Positions 38,501 to 45,341 of a DNA stretch of 64,000 nt are shown one piece after another. The notes below the pieces were generated by a model. It worked only from the letters and a program-made list of their open reading frames with translations. It searched no databases and had not been told where the DNA came from. The position numbers and the translations under genes were made by a program. How positions within the stretch are numbered: position 1 is the first letter of the stretch; every line of letters begins with the position of its first letter. The stretch comes from an uncultured Ruminococcus sp. (GTDB lineage Bacteria > Bacillota > Clostridia > Oscillospirales > Acutalibacteraceae): positions 30,703 through 94,702 of the forward strand of contig CACYWT010000011.1 of assembly GCA_902778175.1 (NCBI GenBank), given 5' to 3'.

Positions 38501-39541
38501 GGAAATTACAGCTATATTGTTTCCGCATCTGCGGTATCCGCAAACAGCGGCGCTTCTGTGCCGCAGTCGGTATCCTATGATATAATAGTGGATAATACAG
38601 TGCCGTCACGTCCTGTAACAAAGACCTATTCCGACGGAAACAGGGTATATCTTGATGCAGAGTCCACAGATAAAAACGGAATACAGGGCTTTGTTCTTTA
38701 TACGGCTGTTCTTTCGGGAGGACGTTATACCTATTCTGACAAGCTTGATGACCTGATCGCAGGAAATTATATGGATGAGGATTCGTATTTCCTTGTCAGT
38801 ACAAAGGAAACAGCTACAGGGGCAACCTACACTTATGATATTACCCGTCTTTACAATCAGCTGAAGCGTGTCAAGGCTTATGCGGAAAGTGAAAAGGATA
38901 TCGGAAGTTTTACCGAACTCAAGCTTGCGGTAAGATCAATTGATTACGCATATAATCTTTCACCTGCTGTTGCGGCTGATTCCATAGTTACGGGAAAGCT
39001 GACATATCATATGACGGATCAGAACGGAAAGCCTGTTCAGGGTGTTGCGCTTGCTTTCAACGGAAACACCAAAACGAGCGGCGGTGACGGAACGATAGTA
39101 TTTGATAATGTCATACCCGGTTATTACGGTGTCACCATGACAAATGTTCCCGATGAGTATAAGACGTCTTTCACGGCTGAGGCTGTATTTACGGATATCG
39201 GGAAAACAGATTATGAAAAAACCATAAGCTTTACCTTTACCGGCGAATATTCGGAGGAAGAACAAAGCAGCGAAACTCCGACGGCTGATGAAAGCAGCAA
39301 AAAACCGGAGCAGCAAAAGAATGAGGTCAGCTCCGGTAAAAAAGATGCAAAGGATTATTTTGAAAACGACAATTCTATATTTGCTCTTATTTTTGTAGGC
39401 GTACTTGTGATAATAACGATTGCCTCTCTTGCAATAAGCAGGAAAAAGCGTGATACTTTCCGCGGCAAAACAGTTAGTCTTAAAAAGCCGCCCAGAAATG
39501 ATCCCGACGGCATTGAAAAAATGAATGACAGGGAGAATTGA
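35570..39541 (+). CDS. Large membrane-anchored S8 subtilase
   Basis: 1,323-residue surface serine protease. Signal peptide at 1-25 (GIYCTILALVLTASVFILPLV), a likely I9-type propeptide (about 66-168), then the S8 domain with Asp239 (VVIDDGF), His306 (SSDHGTGMASVLAGN), oxyanion Asn in AAAGNN near 404 and Ser628 (YTGTSVSCAQTAAA). A protease-associated insert lies at about 450-575 between His and Ser, as in C5a-peptidase-like enzymes. Fn3-like beta regions follow, then a prealbumin-like domain (about 1145-1215, LTYHMTDQNGKPVQGVALA), an acidic linker and one C-terminal membrane helix (ALIFVGVLVIITIASLAIS) with a basic tail. No LPXTG. The catalytic triad is intact; substrates are unknown. Confidence 0.92.
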   Translation: MKKGIYCTILALVLTASVFILPLVNPGQPAGNGDSGHLEKSPVAITEKKGEPSGTPEIDAPKSDETVTFIIETDGISLCETAASARNKYENVTALIRSSDIRQYTDMIKKNQAVVKASVRRMVPSADLDNCYTYNTVINGFSLKAPYSSLSKLQGISGVKSVTLASARKIRVSDIDEEEDITPQISDETTADAAEEKTDNKETEIRKSDYTAPQKEITGIDSAYESGFTGKGSLAVVIDDGFSCGHEVFSYAPDKKKYTADDISSLTGAVPFNTAENDSPFVSGKIAFAYDYAGRDNDLKNPSSDHGTGMASVLAGNNGKENEDQYRSGAFDSQLVLMKVCSDGETVIGDEVILAALDDAAKLSPDVVSLSLGVPRTSTAAELFTRVFSALYNNGSFIAAAAGNNAININTDVSDGVNSLYTDYGTVSYPSSLSFITSVGSSESKKHYGNYLSVNDDRKIEYSDLLDSGSGESPLFSEVSKKTPYVYTNSYGNADDLWKFEPRNKIIIVKRGEISVEEKIKAARTVNAAGLIIISDEPLYIRFTAPERKIPAAVVGSSALEYFTEHDKGMLFAAEKTGSFDCENGGKVSGFSSYGVSSELRLKPDILAPGTYNYAASSDGYDLYTGTSVSCAQTAAAAVLLSEYASKYEKKDRQQVVNALMMNSAEKTTRGKGLYDSPRRQGAGILNIEKALGSGAYVISPDGSAGISMGDSETGEFSFGMIIKSISDKEQTFRISATTQTDNIKKENDTSINTLVPENITKNTEISFSSDGKAVKEIKLSPGESVSLDVDMKLKPAALISYLSKAPNGFYLDGFITLTETDSSVSLSVPLTGYCGNWELADIFDVSLYDDSEGAVIGGTSLTAAAASGNYYPGITIGKNTTDGKMHKDKLCIGRDTVRNAFDMPSSGVSFVIPNFYLLRDAADFTITIKDSSQKNIFSRNIGIISSFTAGGYEPYAELLRSFNSDGLKNAFASMKEGNYSYIVSASAVSANSGASVPQSVSYDIIVDNTVPSRPVTKTYSDGNRVYLDAESTDKNGIQGFVLYTAVLSGGRYTYSDKLDDLIAGNYMDEDSYFLVSTKETATGATYTYDITRLYNQLKRVKAYAESEKDIGSFTELKLAVRSIDYAYNLSPAVAADSIVTGKLTYHMTDQNGKPVQGVALAFNGNTKTSGGDGTIVFDNVIPGYYGVTMTNVPDEYKTSFTAEAVFTDIGKTDYEKTISFTFTGEYSEEEQSSETPTADESSKKPEQQKNEVSSGKKDAKDYFENDNSIFALIFVGVLVIITIASLAISRKKRDTFRGKTVSLKKPPRNDPDGIEKMNDREN

Positions 39542-39654
39542 TGACCGGTTATTATTATCCACATTTTTTTGAAGTTAAACACTTTAAATCCGTTTACAAA
39601 TATGATATACTGTTTTTGTTAAGTATTAAGATCCGGAACATATAACCGCAAAGT

Positions 39655-40269
39655 ATGTCCCCCGCCTCTAAGGCGGCGGGTGCCATATATCCGTTCAGTG
39701 GGAGTAAAAATCTCCCACTGAACGACAGCAAGCCTACCAGACGGATACAGGAATGGGATACCCGAATGCTGCACCGTGTTGCATCGCGGCACACAAAAAA
39801 GCTTGACCGACTTATGGTTTTTGTCACAAAGACAGGAAACAACGGATATATATGGTTTATGATATCAATTCCCATGCTGCTGATAAACCGCTACAGGGCA
39901 GTAGGCTATACTGCGATACTTGCAATGCTTATCAGCGCGCTCGCCGGAGAAATAACCATCAAGCACATTGTTGCAAGAGTACGTCCGTGCGACAGTGAAT
40001 TCGGACAGGAGCTTCTGATAAAGCATCCCGCGCATTATTCATTTCCGTCAGGGCATACATCGGCATCGTTTTCCATGACGGCGGTAATGTTCTTCATGCT
40101 TCCGGTGCTGTTTATCCCCGTCCTTATATATGCGTGTCTTATGGGTTTTTCACGGCTATATCTTCTTGTGCATTATCCCACTGATGTGATGGCCGGGATC
40201 GTTCTCGGCACTATCTGCGGAACGGTCGCTGTTTCGGTTTATCCTTACATACCGTTTTTCCCGTTCTGA
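39655..40269 (+). CDS. PAP2-family phosphatase, 5' end fused to an IS-like hairpin
   Basis: Membrane phosphatase related to undecaprenyl-pyrophosphate or lipid phosphatases. The three PAP2 motifs are intact: KHIVARVRPC, FPSGHTSAS and SRLYLLVHYPTDV. Five to six helices. Family-like sequence begins at RRIQEWDTRML (about residue 29). The 28 residues before it are encoded by the IS200/IS605-like hairpins at 39659-39724 and have no family match. ATG 39655 has no ribosome binding site; ATG 39766 has only a weak GGGA. The original start therefore seems displaced or lost; expression is uncertain. A clear terminator follows. Confidence 0.75.
   Translation: MSPASKAAGAIYPFSGSKNLPLNDSKPTRRIQEWDTRMLHRVASRHTKKLDRLMVFVTKTGNNGYIWFMISIPMLLINRYRAVGYTAILAMLISALAGEITIKHIVARVRPCDSEFGQELLIKHPAHYSFPSGHTSASFSMTAVMFFMLPVLFIPVLIYACLMGFSRLYLLVHYPTDVMAGIVLGTICGTVAVSVYPYIPFFPF
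39659..39724 (+). mobile_element. IS200/IS605-like end remnant (two hairpins)
   Basis: A GC hairpin (CCCGCCT-CTA-AGGCGGCGGG region) is followed by a perfect 13-bp stem CGTTCAGTGGGAG / CTCCCACTGAACG with loop TAAAAAT. This pair resembles the subterminal hairpins of IS200/IS605-type elements. No transposase or TnpB gene is present, so it is a solo end or a derived repeat. The assignment is from pattern memory. Confidence 0.55.
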
Positions 40270-40276
40270 AAAAAAT

Positions 40277-40310
40277 ATGGTGAACTCGTTCCGGAGTTCA
40301 CCATTTTTTT
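40277..40310 (+). terminator. Rho-independent terminator of the PAP2 gene
   Basis: Stem ATGGTGAACTC / GAGTTCACCAT followed by seven T. Confidence 0.92.
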
Positions 40311-40435
40311 CTGTATTGCAAATTCGGATCGTATCAGATGAGAGCCGTAGATCCGGTGCATAATGACTGAAAAGATAAAAGCAAGACAGGTGAGTGCTGC
40401 ATATTACCGTCAGGCGTGATCTGTTCAGCGGTTCA

Positions 40436-41323
40436 TTAGTATGAATTTATGAAATCGTCTATCTCAGCTTCATTATCGTAATGGAGAGAACCGTCATATT
40501 CTGTGAAGATCCAGCTTTCGATATGTCTTGCATATTCTCCCTCGGCGATTATGTAGAACGGACTGTTTATCTGCAGGCTTATATATTTTTCATTTGCCGT
40601 AGCGAATGACGAGCAAGACTGGAACGGATAGAGCGCTGTACGGTTATGGACATATCTTTTTACAAGCGCATGACCGTCCTTGACAAAGCCGCAGAAGCCG
40701 GCTGTATTATTGACTCCGGTTTTGAGCCGTTGGGAATAATTCGTATTTTTGTGAGCGGTAATGTACTGATCCCCGACAAAGAGGCGTTTATCTCTCCAGC
40801 TGCAGTTTTCCCAAAGTGTCAGAACCCTGCCGGGACGATCCGTTTCTCGTATATTGCTCTGAGGAATAAACACAAAGCCGTCATCGGTAAAAGGAGTTTC
40901 GGTATATATTGACAGACGGATATCCTGCGGCGAACGGTTCAGTACGCTGTGCACGACCATAAAGCTGCCTATTTCGCTGCTGAAAACGACGTCCATTGAC
41001 AGTTCAAGCTGTGCAGGCTGAGTGAGCGTCTGGACAAAGCTGACGCCGTCCTCAAGCAGACTGTAGCGGACGGGGCTATCGTCGCAGTAAATTGCGTTGG
41101 TACTTTTTTCGAGAGCTATTCTCATTTTATGACCGTGATTACGGTGTATTTCAGGGTCAACGGTATTGTAGATAAGGTTCGGGCTGCCGTTCCTGCTTAC
41201 GCTGACGATACGAGGACCGTAATCCAGAGTTACCAGCATTTCAACATCATCATTACAAAGTCGTGCGCAGTGACCGAATTCATCTGACACGATCTCACTC
41301 ACGTTAAGGGACATGAGCATCAT
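40436..41323 (-). CDS. Uncharacterised beta-sandwich protein, galactose mutarotase-like
   Basis: 295 residues, no signal peptide or membrane helix. The opening VEMLVTLDYGPRIVSVSRNGSPNLIYN resembles the first strands of galactose mutarotase/DUF4380-type carbohydrate-binding sandwiches, and the rest is beta-rich (VVFSSEIGSFMVVHSVLNRS, TETPFTDDGFVFIPQ). I cannot assign an enzyme activity. Three start codons are close together (41323, 41320, 41314); GGAGG ends one base before the first, so 41320 or 41314 is more likely to be used. It stands alone between the PAP2 terminator and sigG. Confidence 0.7.
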   Translation of the reverse strand: MMLMSLNVSEIVSDEFGHCARLCNDDVEMLVTLDYGPRIVSVSRNGSPNLIYNTVDPEIHRNHGHKMRIALEKSTNAIYCDDSPVRYSLLEDGVSFVQTLTQPAQLELSMDVVFSSEIGSFMVVHSVLNRSPQDIRLSIYTETPFTDDGFVFIPQSNIRETDRPGRVLTLWENCSWRDKRLFVGDQYITAHKNTNYSQRLKTGVNNTAGFCGFVKDGHALVKRYVHNRTALYPFQSCSSFATANEKYISLQINSPFYIIAEGEYARHIESWIFTEYDGSLHYDNEAEIDDFINSY

Positions 41324-41491
41324 TCCTCCAAAAAACTGATATTCATAAGTATAGCATAATCATATCCGAAATGCAACTGCTAACGTGCCGGCAGTTGTAG
41401 TGTGAAGAAACCTGACGGAAAACAGTAACTCCGACTTGCGCCTGTTTTTTTCAAAGGGCGCAGATGTCCGGCAGACTTTTTTTGAAGAGGG

Positions 41492-41517
41492 GGACGCCCC
41501 GGGAAAGAGGGCGTTCC
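41492..41517. terminator. GC hairpin downstream of sigG
   Basis: GGACGCCCC / GGGCGTTCC with an 8-base loop, 12 bases after the sigG stop. No T run follows on the sigG strand, so termination is uncertain. Confidence 0.4.
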
Positions 41518-41529
41518 TTAAATAATCCC

Positions 41530-42318
41530 CTATGCGCCAAGCGATGAACGAATACGCAGCAGAGCGCTCTTTTCGAGCCGCGAAACCTGCGCCTGACTAA
41601 TACCGATCTCGTTTGCGACCTCCATCTGCGTTTTGCCTTTGAGATATCTCATTGTCAGGATTCGCTTTTCCCTTTCTCCGAGATCACGGACAGCCTCACG
41701 CAGGGCAATGCGGTCGAGCCAGCGGTTATCGTCATTGTCGTCACCGAGCGTATCCATGATATAGACTGTATCGCCTCCGTCGGAATATACAGGCTCATAT
41801 ATCGAAACAGGTTCGACTACCGATTCAAGCGCAAGCACGACGCTTTCCTCGGGGACAGACAGTTCCTGAGCTATTGCGGCGGCAGTCGGCTCCTTTCCCG
41901 TTTCGGACAGGAGCTTTTCGCGCACCTGCATTGCGCGGTAGGCGGTGTCCTTTATCGAACGGCTTATTCTCATGGGACTGTGATCTCTCAGATAGCGCCG
42001 TACTTCTCCTATGATCATAGGAACTCCGTAGGTCGAAAATCGCACATCTTTGTCACAGTCGAAATTATCTATCGCCTTTATCAGTCCGATACAACCTACC
42101 TGAAAGAGATCGTCGGGGTTTTCTCCCCTCGAAGCAAATCTCTGTATTACGCTCAGCACGAGCCGCAGATTTCCGCTTATCATTTCTTCTCTTGCCTGCT
42201 CCGCCTGTTCGTGTGATCCGTGACGTATCAGCCGCAGCAGTTCTTTTTTTCTTTCCTCGGAAATAACTTTAAGCCCCGAGGTATTGACTCCGCATATCTC
42301 TACTTTATTAAAAACCAC
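41530..42318 (-). CDS. sigG: Sporulation sigma factor G (late forespore)
   Basis: 262 residues. The N-terminus MVFNKVEICGVNTSGLKV is diagnostic for SigG; region 2 (GNLRLVLSVIQRFASRGENPDDLFQVGCIGLIKAIDNFD) and region 4 (ILTMRYLKGKTQMEVANEIGISQAQVSRLEKSAL) are complete. It directs late forespore transcription. Start is GTG 42318, seven bases after GGAGG. A hairpin covers this site. In Bacillus sigG follows spoIIGA-sigE; here it stands alone next to a ferredoxin gene. It is the strongest evidence that the organism can sporulate. Confidence 0.96.
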   Translation of the reverse strand: MVFNKVEICGVNTSGLKVISEERKKELLRLIRHGSHEQAEQAREEMISGNLRLVLSVIQRFASRGENPDDLFQVGCIGLIKAIDNFDCDKDVRFSTYGVPMIIGEVRRYLRDHSPMRISRSIKDTAYRAMQVREKLLSETGKEPTAAAIAQELSVPEESVVLALESVVEPVSIYEPVYSDGGDTVYIMDTLGDDNDDNRWLDRIALREAVRDLGEREKRILTMRYLKGKTQMEVANEIGISQAQVSRLEKSALLRIRSSLGA

Positions 42319-42350
42319 GGCAATTCCTCCTTATATGGGAATTATTGCCG
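42318..42350 (-). promoter_or_regulatory. Leader hairpin covering the sigG ribosome binding site
   Basis: In the transcript CGGCAATAATTCC (42350-42338) can pair with GGAATTGCCG (42327-42318) with a 3-base bulge, leaving CATATAAGGA in the loop. The Shine-Dalgarno AGGAGG spans loop and stem, and the last paired G is the first base of the GTG start. Just upstream is the 12-bp palindrome TTGCCGCGGCAA (42345-42356). A low translation rate is predicted. Confidence 0.55.
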
Positions 42351-42461
42351 CGGCAAATACTATTTATTCACTTTATATGACCGCATATGCCAGCTCTTTT
42401 TCATTTTCTTCTGAAAAAGCCGACGGAGTATCTGCGGTACTATTCTTGTACTGTATTTCCT

Positions 42462-42497
42462 GAAAAAATGAAACAGCCGATACAAACGTACCGGCTG
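42462..42497 (-). terminator. Rho-independent terminator of the ferredoxin gene
   Basis: Minus strand stem CAGCCGGTAC / GTATCGGCTG (one G-U) with GTTT loop, then TTTCATTTTTTC. Confidence 0.85.
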
Positions 42498-42511
42498 CAA
42501 ACTGCTTTTGA

Positions 42512-42682
42512 TTATTCAGCAGAAGGAGCGCCAACGGGGCAAACCTCAGCACAAGAGCCGCAGTCTACACAAGCGTCAGCATTGATTTCGTACTTGCCGT
42601 CGCCTTCAGCGATAGCGCCAGCGGGACATTCACCTGCACATGCGCCGCAGGAGATGCAATCATCGGAAATTTTGTAAGCCAT
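42512..42682 (-). CDS. Small 2[4Fe-4S] ferredoxin
   Basis: A 56-residue clostridial-type ferredoxin. It starts MAYKISDDCISCGACAGECP and has a second cluster motif CVDCGSCAEVCP, giving eight cysteines in two CxxCxxCxxxCP sets. Electron carrier for the anaerobic metabolism expected of this organism. Start at 42682 follows AAGGAGG; stop TAA at 42512-42514. It has its own promoter and terminator, so it is a single-gene unit. An overlapping plus-strand open frame is only its shadow. Confidence 0.95.
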   Translation of the reverse strand: MAYKISDDCISCGACAGECPAGAIAEGDGKYEINADACVDCGSCAEVCPVGAPSAE

Positions 42683-42715
42683 GAGAAAAGCCTCCTTTTT
42701 ATAATTTCTGCTACT

Positions 42716-42743
42716 ATTATACCATCTTTTCGGAAAAATGCAA
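42716..42743 (-). promoter_or_regulatory. Sigma-A promoter of the ferredoxin gene
   Basis: Minus strand TTGCAT, 16-base spacer, TATAAT, 33 bases before the ATG. Confidence 0.8.
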
Positions 42744-42779
42744 TACTTTTTTATTTATTGCCTTAAAGATATCTGTACA

Positions 42780-42808
42780 TTGTAAATTCAGAACTGTTGT
42801 GCTATACT
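42780..42808 (+). promoter_or_regulatory. Sigma-A-like promoter of trmN-rsmI-maf
   Basis: TTGTAA, 17-base spacer, TATACT, 33 bases before the GTG start of trmN. Confidence 0.65.
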
Positions 42809-42841
42809 GTTATAAGAGTCGATATCAGGGAGGGAGTATGA

Positions 42842-43582
42842 GTGCAGGATAATGAAAGAACCGAACCTCTCGGCAGAGGAATAAAACTGATAGTGTCCGA
42901 TGAGCATAAGCTGTGGACTGATACGGTGCTTATTGCTGATTTCGCAAAGCCCGGAAAAAAAGACCGCGCCTGTGATCTCGGAAGCGGCTGCGGTCCGATT
43001 CCTCTTATATGGTTGAGAAACGGTGTGCCGTCTGAGGTGACTGCCGTTGAGATACAGGAAAAAGCCTGCGATATGCTCAGGCGCAGTCTGGAGCTTAACG
43101 GTCTTTCTGATCGTGTTGAGGTCATATGCAGCGACCTTCGCCGGCTGCGCAGCAAGGTTAAGGCTTTCTCCTATGACCTTGTTGTGTGCAATCCTCCGTA
43201 TAAGGCTGAGGGAACGGGGATCCCCAGCAGCAGCGATTCCCGTCTTATCGCAAGACACGAAAGTATGTGTACAATTGACGATATTGCTGCCGCTGCATCT
43301 ATGCTGCTGAATTTTTCCGGCAGGTTCTGTATGTGCCAGCGTCCTGAAAGACTGTGCGACGTTATCGGAGCAATGCGCGCACATGATATCGAACCGAAAA
43401 AGCTGCGGTTTGTGCAGCAGCGTCCGTCGAAAGCCCCCAAGCTTTTTCTGATAGAAGGCAGAAAAGGCGGCAGACCCGGCGGACTGATCACAATGCCTGT
43501 TTTGTTCATCGAGGGGGAAAACGGCGGTTTTTCCAGTGAAATGATTGATATATACGGTGCATATAAGGAGGAATATCTTTGA
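42842..43582 (+). CDS. trmN: tRNA1(Val) adenine-37 N6-methyltransferase family protein
   Basis: 246-residue class I methyltransferase. SAM-binding DLGSGCGPIPLIWL and the adenine-N6 catalytic VVCNPPYKAEG are clear; the family (YfiC/TrmN6, Bacillus YabB) modifies A37 of tRNA. The start is GTG 42842 with GGGAGGGAG five bases before; the ATG at 42838 runs into a stop after four codons. The next gene rsmI overlaps by four bases. yabB-yazA-yabC (rsmI) order in Bacillus supports the assignment. Confidence 0.88.
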   Translation: MQDNERTEPLGRGIKLIVSDEHKLWTDTVLIADFAKPGKKDRACDLGSGCGPIPLIWLRNGVPSEVTAVEIQEKACDMLRRSLELNGLSDRVEVICSDLRRLRSKVKAFSYDLVVCNPPYKAEGTGIPSSSDSRLIARHESMCTIDDIAAAASMLLNFSGRFCMCQRPERLCDVIGAMRAHDIEPKKLRFVQQRPSKAPKLFLIEGRKGGRPGGLITMPVLFIEGENGGFSSEMIDIYGAYKEEYL

Positions 43583-44415
43583 GCGGAAGGCTTTATGTTG
43601 TTGGAACGCCTATCGGTAATCTTGCGGATCTTTCGCCGCGCGCGGCAGAAACGCTCAGACAGGTGGATTTTATTGCCGCGGAGGATACCCGTGTCAGCGT
43701 CAAGCTGCTCAACCGGTTTGAAATACATACCCCGATGGTAAGCTACCATAAATATAATTCTCACGAACGGGGCGAGGAAATATGTTCCCGTCTGCTTGCA
43801 GGTGAAAACTGCGCTATTGTTACCGATGCCGGTATGCCCTGCATATCCGACCCGGGAGAGCTTCTTGTCAGAAAATGCGCGGATCTTGGTATTCCGGTCT
43901 GTGTTGTTCCGGGACCTACCGCCGTTGCAAGTGCTGTGGCGATATCCGGACTGCCTGCCGGACGTTTTACCTTTGAGGGCTTTCTCAGTGTGAATAAGCT
44001 GAGCCGCAGGGAGCATCTCAATTCCCTGCTGAAGGAAAAGCGGACTATGGTGTTCTATGAAGCTCCGCATAAGCTCCCGAATACCCTGAAAGATATGTAT
44101 GATGCTTTCGGGGACAGAAGGATAGCTATTGTCAGGGAGCTTACCAAGGTTCACGAGGAAGTGATACGCACCACTCTTTCCGAGGCTGCGCAGCGTTATG
44201 CCGACGGTTCGGTCAAGGGAGAGATAGTTCTTGTGCTTGAGGGCGCAGGCGAAGAGCAGGCTGTGCCTGAAACGCTCGAAGATGCAATTGAGCTTGCAAG
44301 ACAGCGTATCGAAAGCGGAATGTCGGTGTCGGGCGCCGCTAAGGAGGCGGCTGAGCTTACCGGTTTCAAAAAAGGCGATATATATAAAAGACTTATAAGC
44401 GGAAGTACTGAATGA
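43579..44415 (+). CDS. rsmI: 16S rRNA (cytidine-1402-2'-O)-methyltransferase
   Basis: 278 residues, tetrapyrrole-methylase fold. Begins SGRLYVVGTPIGNLADLSPRA, with EDTRVSVKLLN, VTDAGMPCISDPGE and VVPGPTAVASAVAISGLP in the order expected. Uses a TTG start in a TTGA overlap with trmN, after AAGGAGGAA. Methylates C1402 in the decoding centre together with RsmH. Confidence 0.95.
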   Translation: MSGRLYVVGTPIGNLADLSPRAAETLRQVDFIAAEDTRVSVKLLNRFEIHTPMVSYHKYNSHERGEEICSRLLAGENCAIVTDAGMPCISDPGELLVRKCADLGIPVCVVPGPTAVASAVAISGLPAGRFTFEGFLSVNKLSRREHLNSLLKEKRTMVFYEAPHKLPNTLKDMYDAFGDRRIAIVRELTKVHEEVIRTTLSEAAQRYADGSVKGEIVLVLEGAGEEQAVPETLEDAIELARQRIESGMSVSGAAKEAAELTGFKKGDIYKRLISGSTE

Positions 44416-44429
44416 TCAGGAGGTATAAA

Positions 44430-45038
44430 ATGGAAGTAATACTTGCATCGGCGTCGCCGAGGAGGAAGCAGCTTTTATCTAAGCTGTATGAGGATTTCAA
44501 GGTAATGCCGTCGGATATAAGAGAGCTTGTTCCGCGTGATCTTGATGTGGAGAAATGTCCCGAATATCTTGCCTGCGCAAAGGCTGAAATGGTTTCTCAG
44601 GGACGCGAAAAATGTCTTGTTATCGGCTGCGATACGGCTGTTATCTGTGAAGGTAAAATGCTTAATAAGCCGAGAGATACCAATGACGCAAGAATAATGA
44701 TGAATATGCTTTCCGGAGCGGTTCATCGTGTCATAACCGGCTGCTGCATTTGTTATATGGGAAAGAGCATGAGTTTTTCAGTTTCGACTGATGTGGAATT
44801 TTTCGAGCTTTCCGAAAAGGAGATAGAGGATTATATCACTACTGCCGAGCCGTATGATAAGGCAGGCGGTTACGGGATACAGGGCAGAGGAGCACTTTTT
44901 GTAAAGGGGATACACGGAGATTATTTCAATGTTGTCGGTCTGCCGGTAGCAAGGCTCAAGAGGGCGATAGACGAATTTCTTGAAAGTGACGATATCAAAT
45001 CAGGAACAGCTGTTTCGCAGGGGACAGCTTCGCGCTGA
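44430..45038 (+). CDS. maf: Maf-family nucleotide pyrophosphatase
   Basis: 202 residues from ATG 44430 (MEVILASASPRRKQLLSKL) after CAGGAGG; the ATG 18 bases earlier precedes the site. Catalytic Asp in VIGCDTAVICEG and the KPRDTNDARIMMNMLSG block fit Maf/YhdE proteins, which hydrolyse dTTP, UTP or modified nucleotides and arrest septation when overproduced. Third gene after trmN-rsmI. Confidence 0.92.
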   Translation: MEVILASASPRRKQLLSKLYEDFKVMPSDIRELVPRDLDVEKCPEYLACAKAEMVSQGREKCLVIGCDTAVICEGKMLNKPRDTNDARIMMNMLSGAVHRVITGCCICYMGKSMSFSVSTDVEFFELSEKEIEDYITTAEPYDKAGGYGIQGRGALFVKGIHGDYFNVVGLPVARLKRAIDEFLESDDIKSGTAVSQGTASR

Positions 45039-45053
45039 CAGTATGATCTGAAT

Positions 45054-45195
45054 TTAAGGCAACACCGCTGGGAGACCGCCTTGCAGCTTAGCACCACATC
45101 TGTTGCGCCCGAAGGAAGTGCCCTTGGGGTACTCTTTTTCCGTCATTCTGCACAAAACTCGCTTGATAACCTATCTTTGTGCGGTATTGCCTTAA
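45054..45195. repeat. MITE-like inverted repeat element, copy C (142 bp)
   Basis: Begins TTAAGGCAACACCGC and ends CTTTGTGCGGTATTGCCTTAA (last 20 bases counted from TTTG). The core GCAGCTTAGCACCACATCTG and CCGTCATTCTGCACAAAACT are nearly identical to copy A. An extra GC segment (TTGCGCCCGAAGGAAGTGCC) is inserted in the middle. Left terminus partly altered (TGGGAGACC instead of ACAAAGACC). Confidence 0.85.
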
Positions 45196-45241
45196 TGTAA
45201 TAATGAAATAATGTTTTATCGGAACAAATCTGCGTTTCCCG

Positions 45242-45275
45242 TTCATTATGCATTATGAATTATGCATTATGAATT
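45242..45275. repeat. AT-rich palindromic repeat (ATTATGCATTATGAATT type)
   Basis: Two overlapping copies of CATTATG(C/A)ATTATGAATT. The same motif occurs in inverted orientation at 63884-63918. No gene overlaps it. The rest of the gap to 45341 holds only a possible weak promoter (TAATAC, 17 bases, TATAAT). Confidence 0.7.
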
Positions 45276-45341
45276 GATAATGTAATACTTTCTCTCCGCA
45301 ATACATATAATTGTACCGATTAAATGTATACGGAGGTAGTT

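Noticed and set aside
42387..42677. Plus-strand open frame of 96 codons
   Set aside because: It is antisense to the ferredoxin gene, whose eight-cysteine pattern, ribosome binding site, promoter and terminator are on the minus strand.
43171..44154. Minus-strand frame of 327 codons
   Set aside because: Antisense to trmN and rsmI; no motif or start signal.
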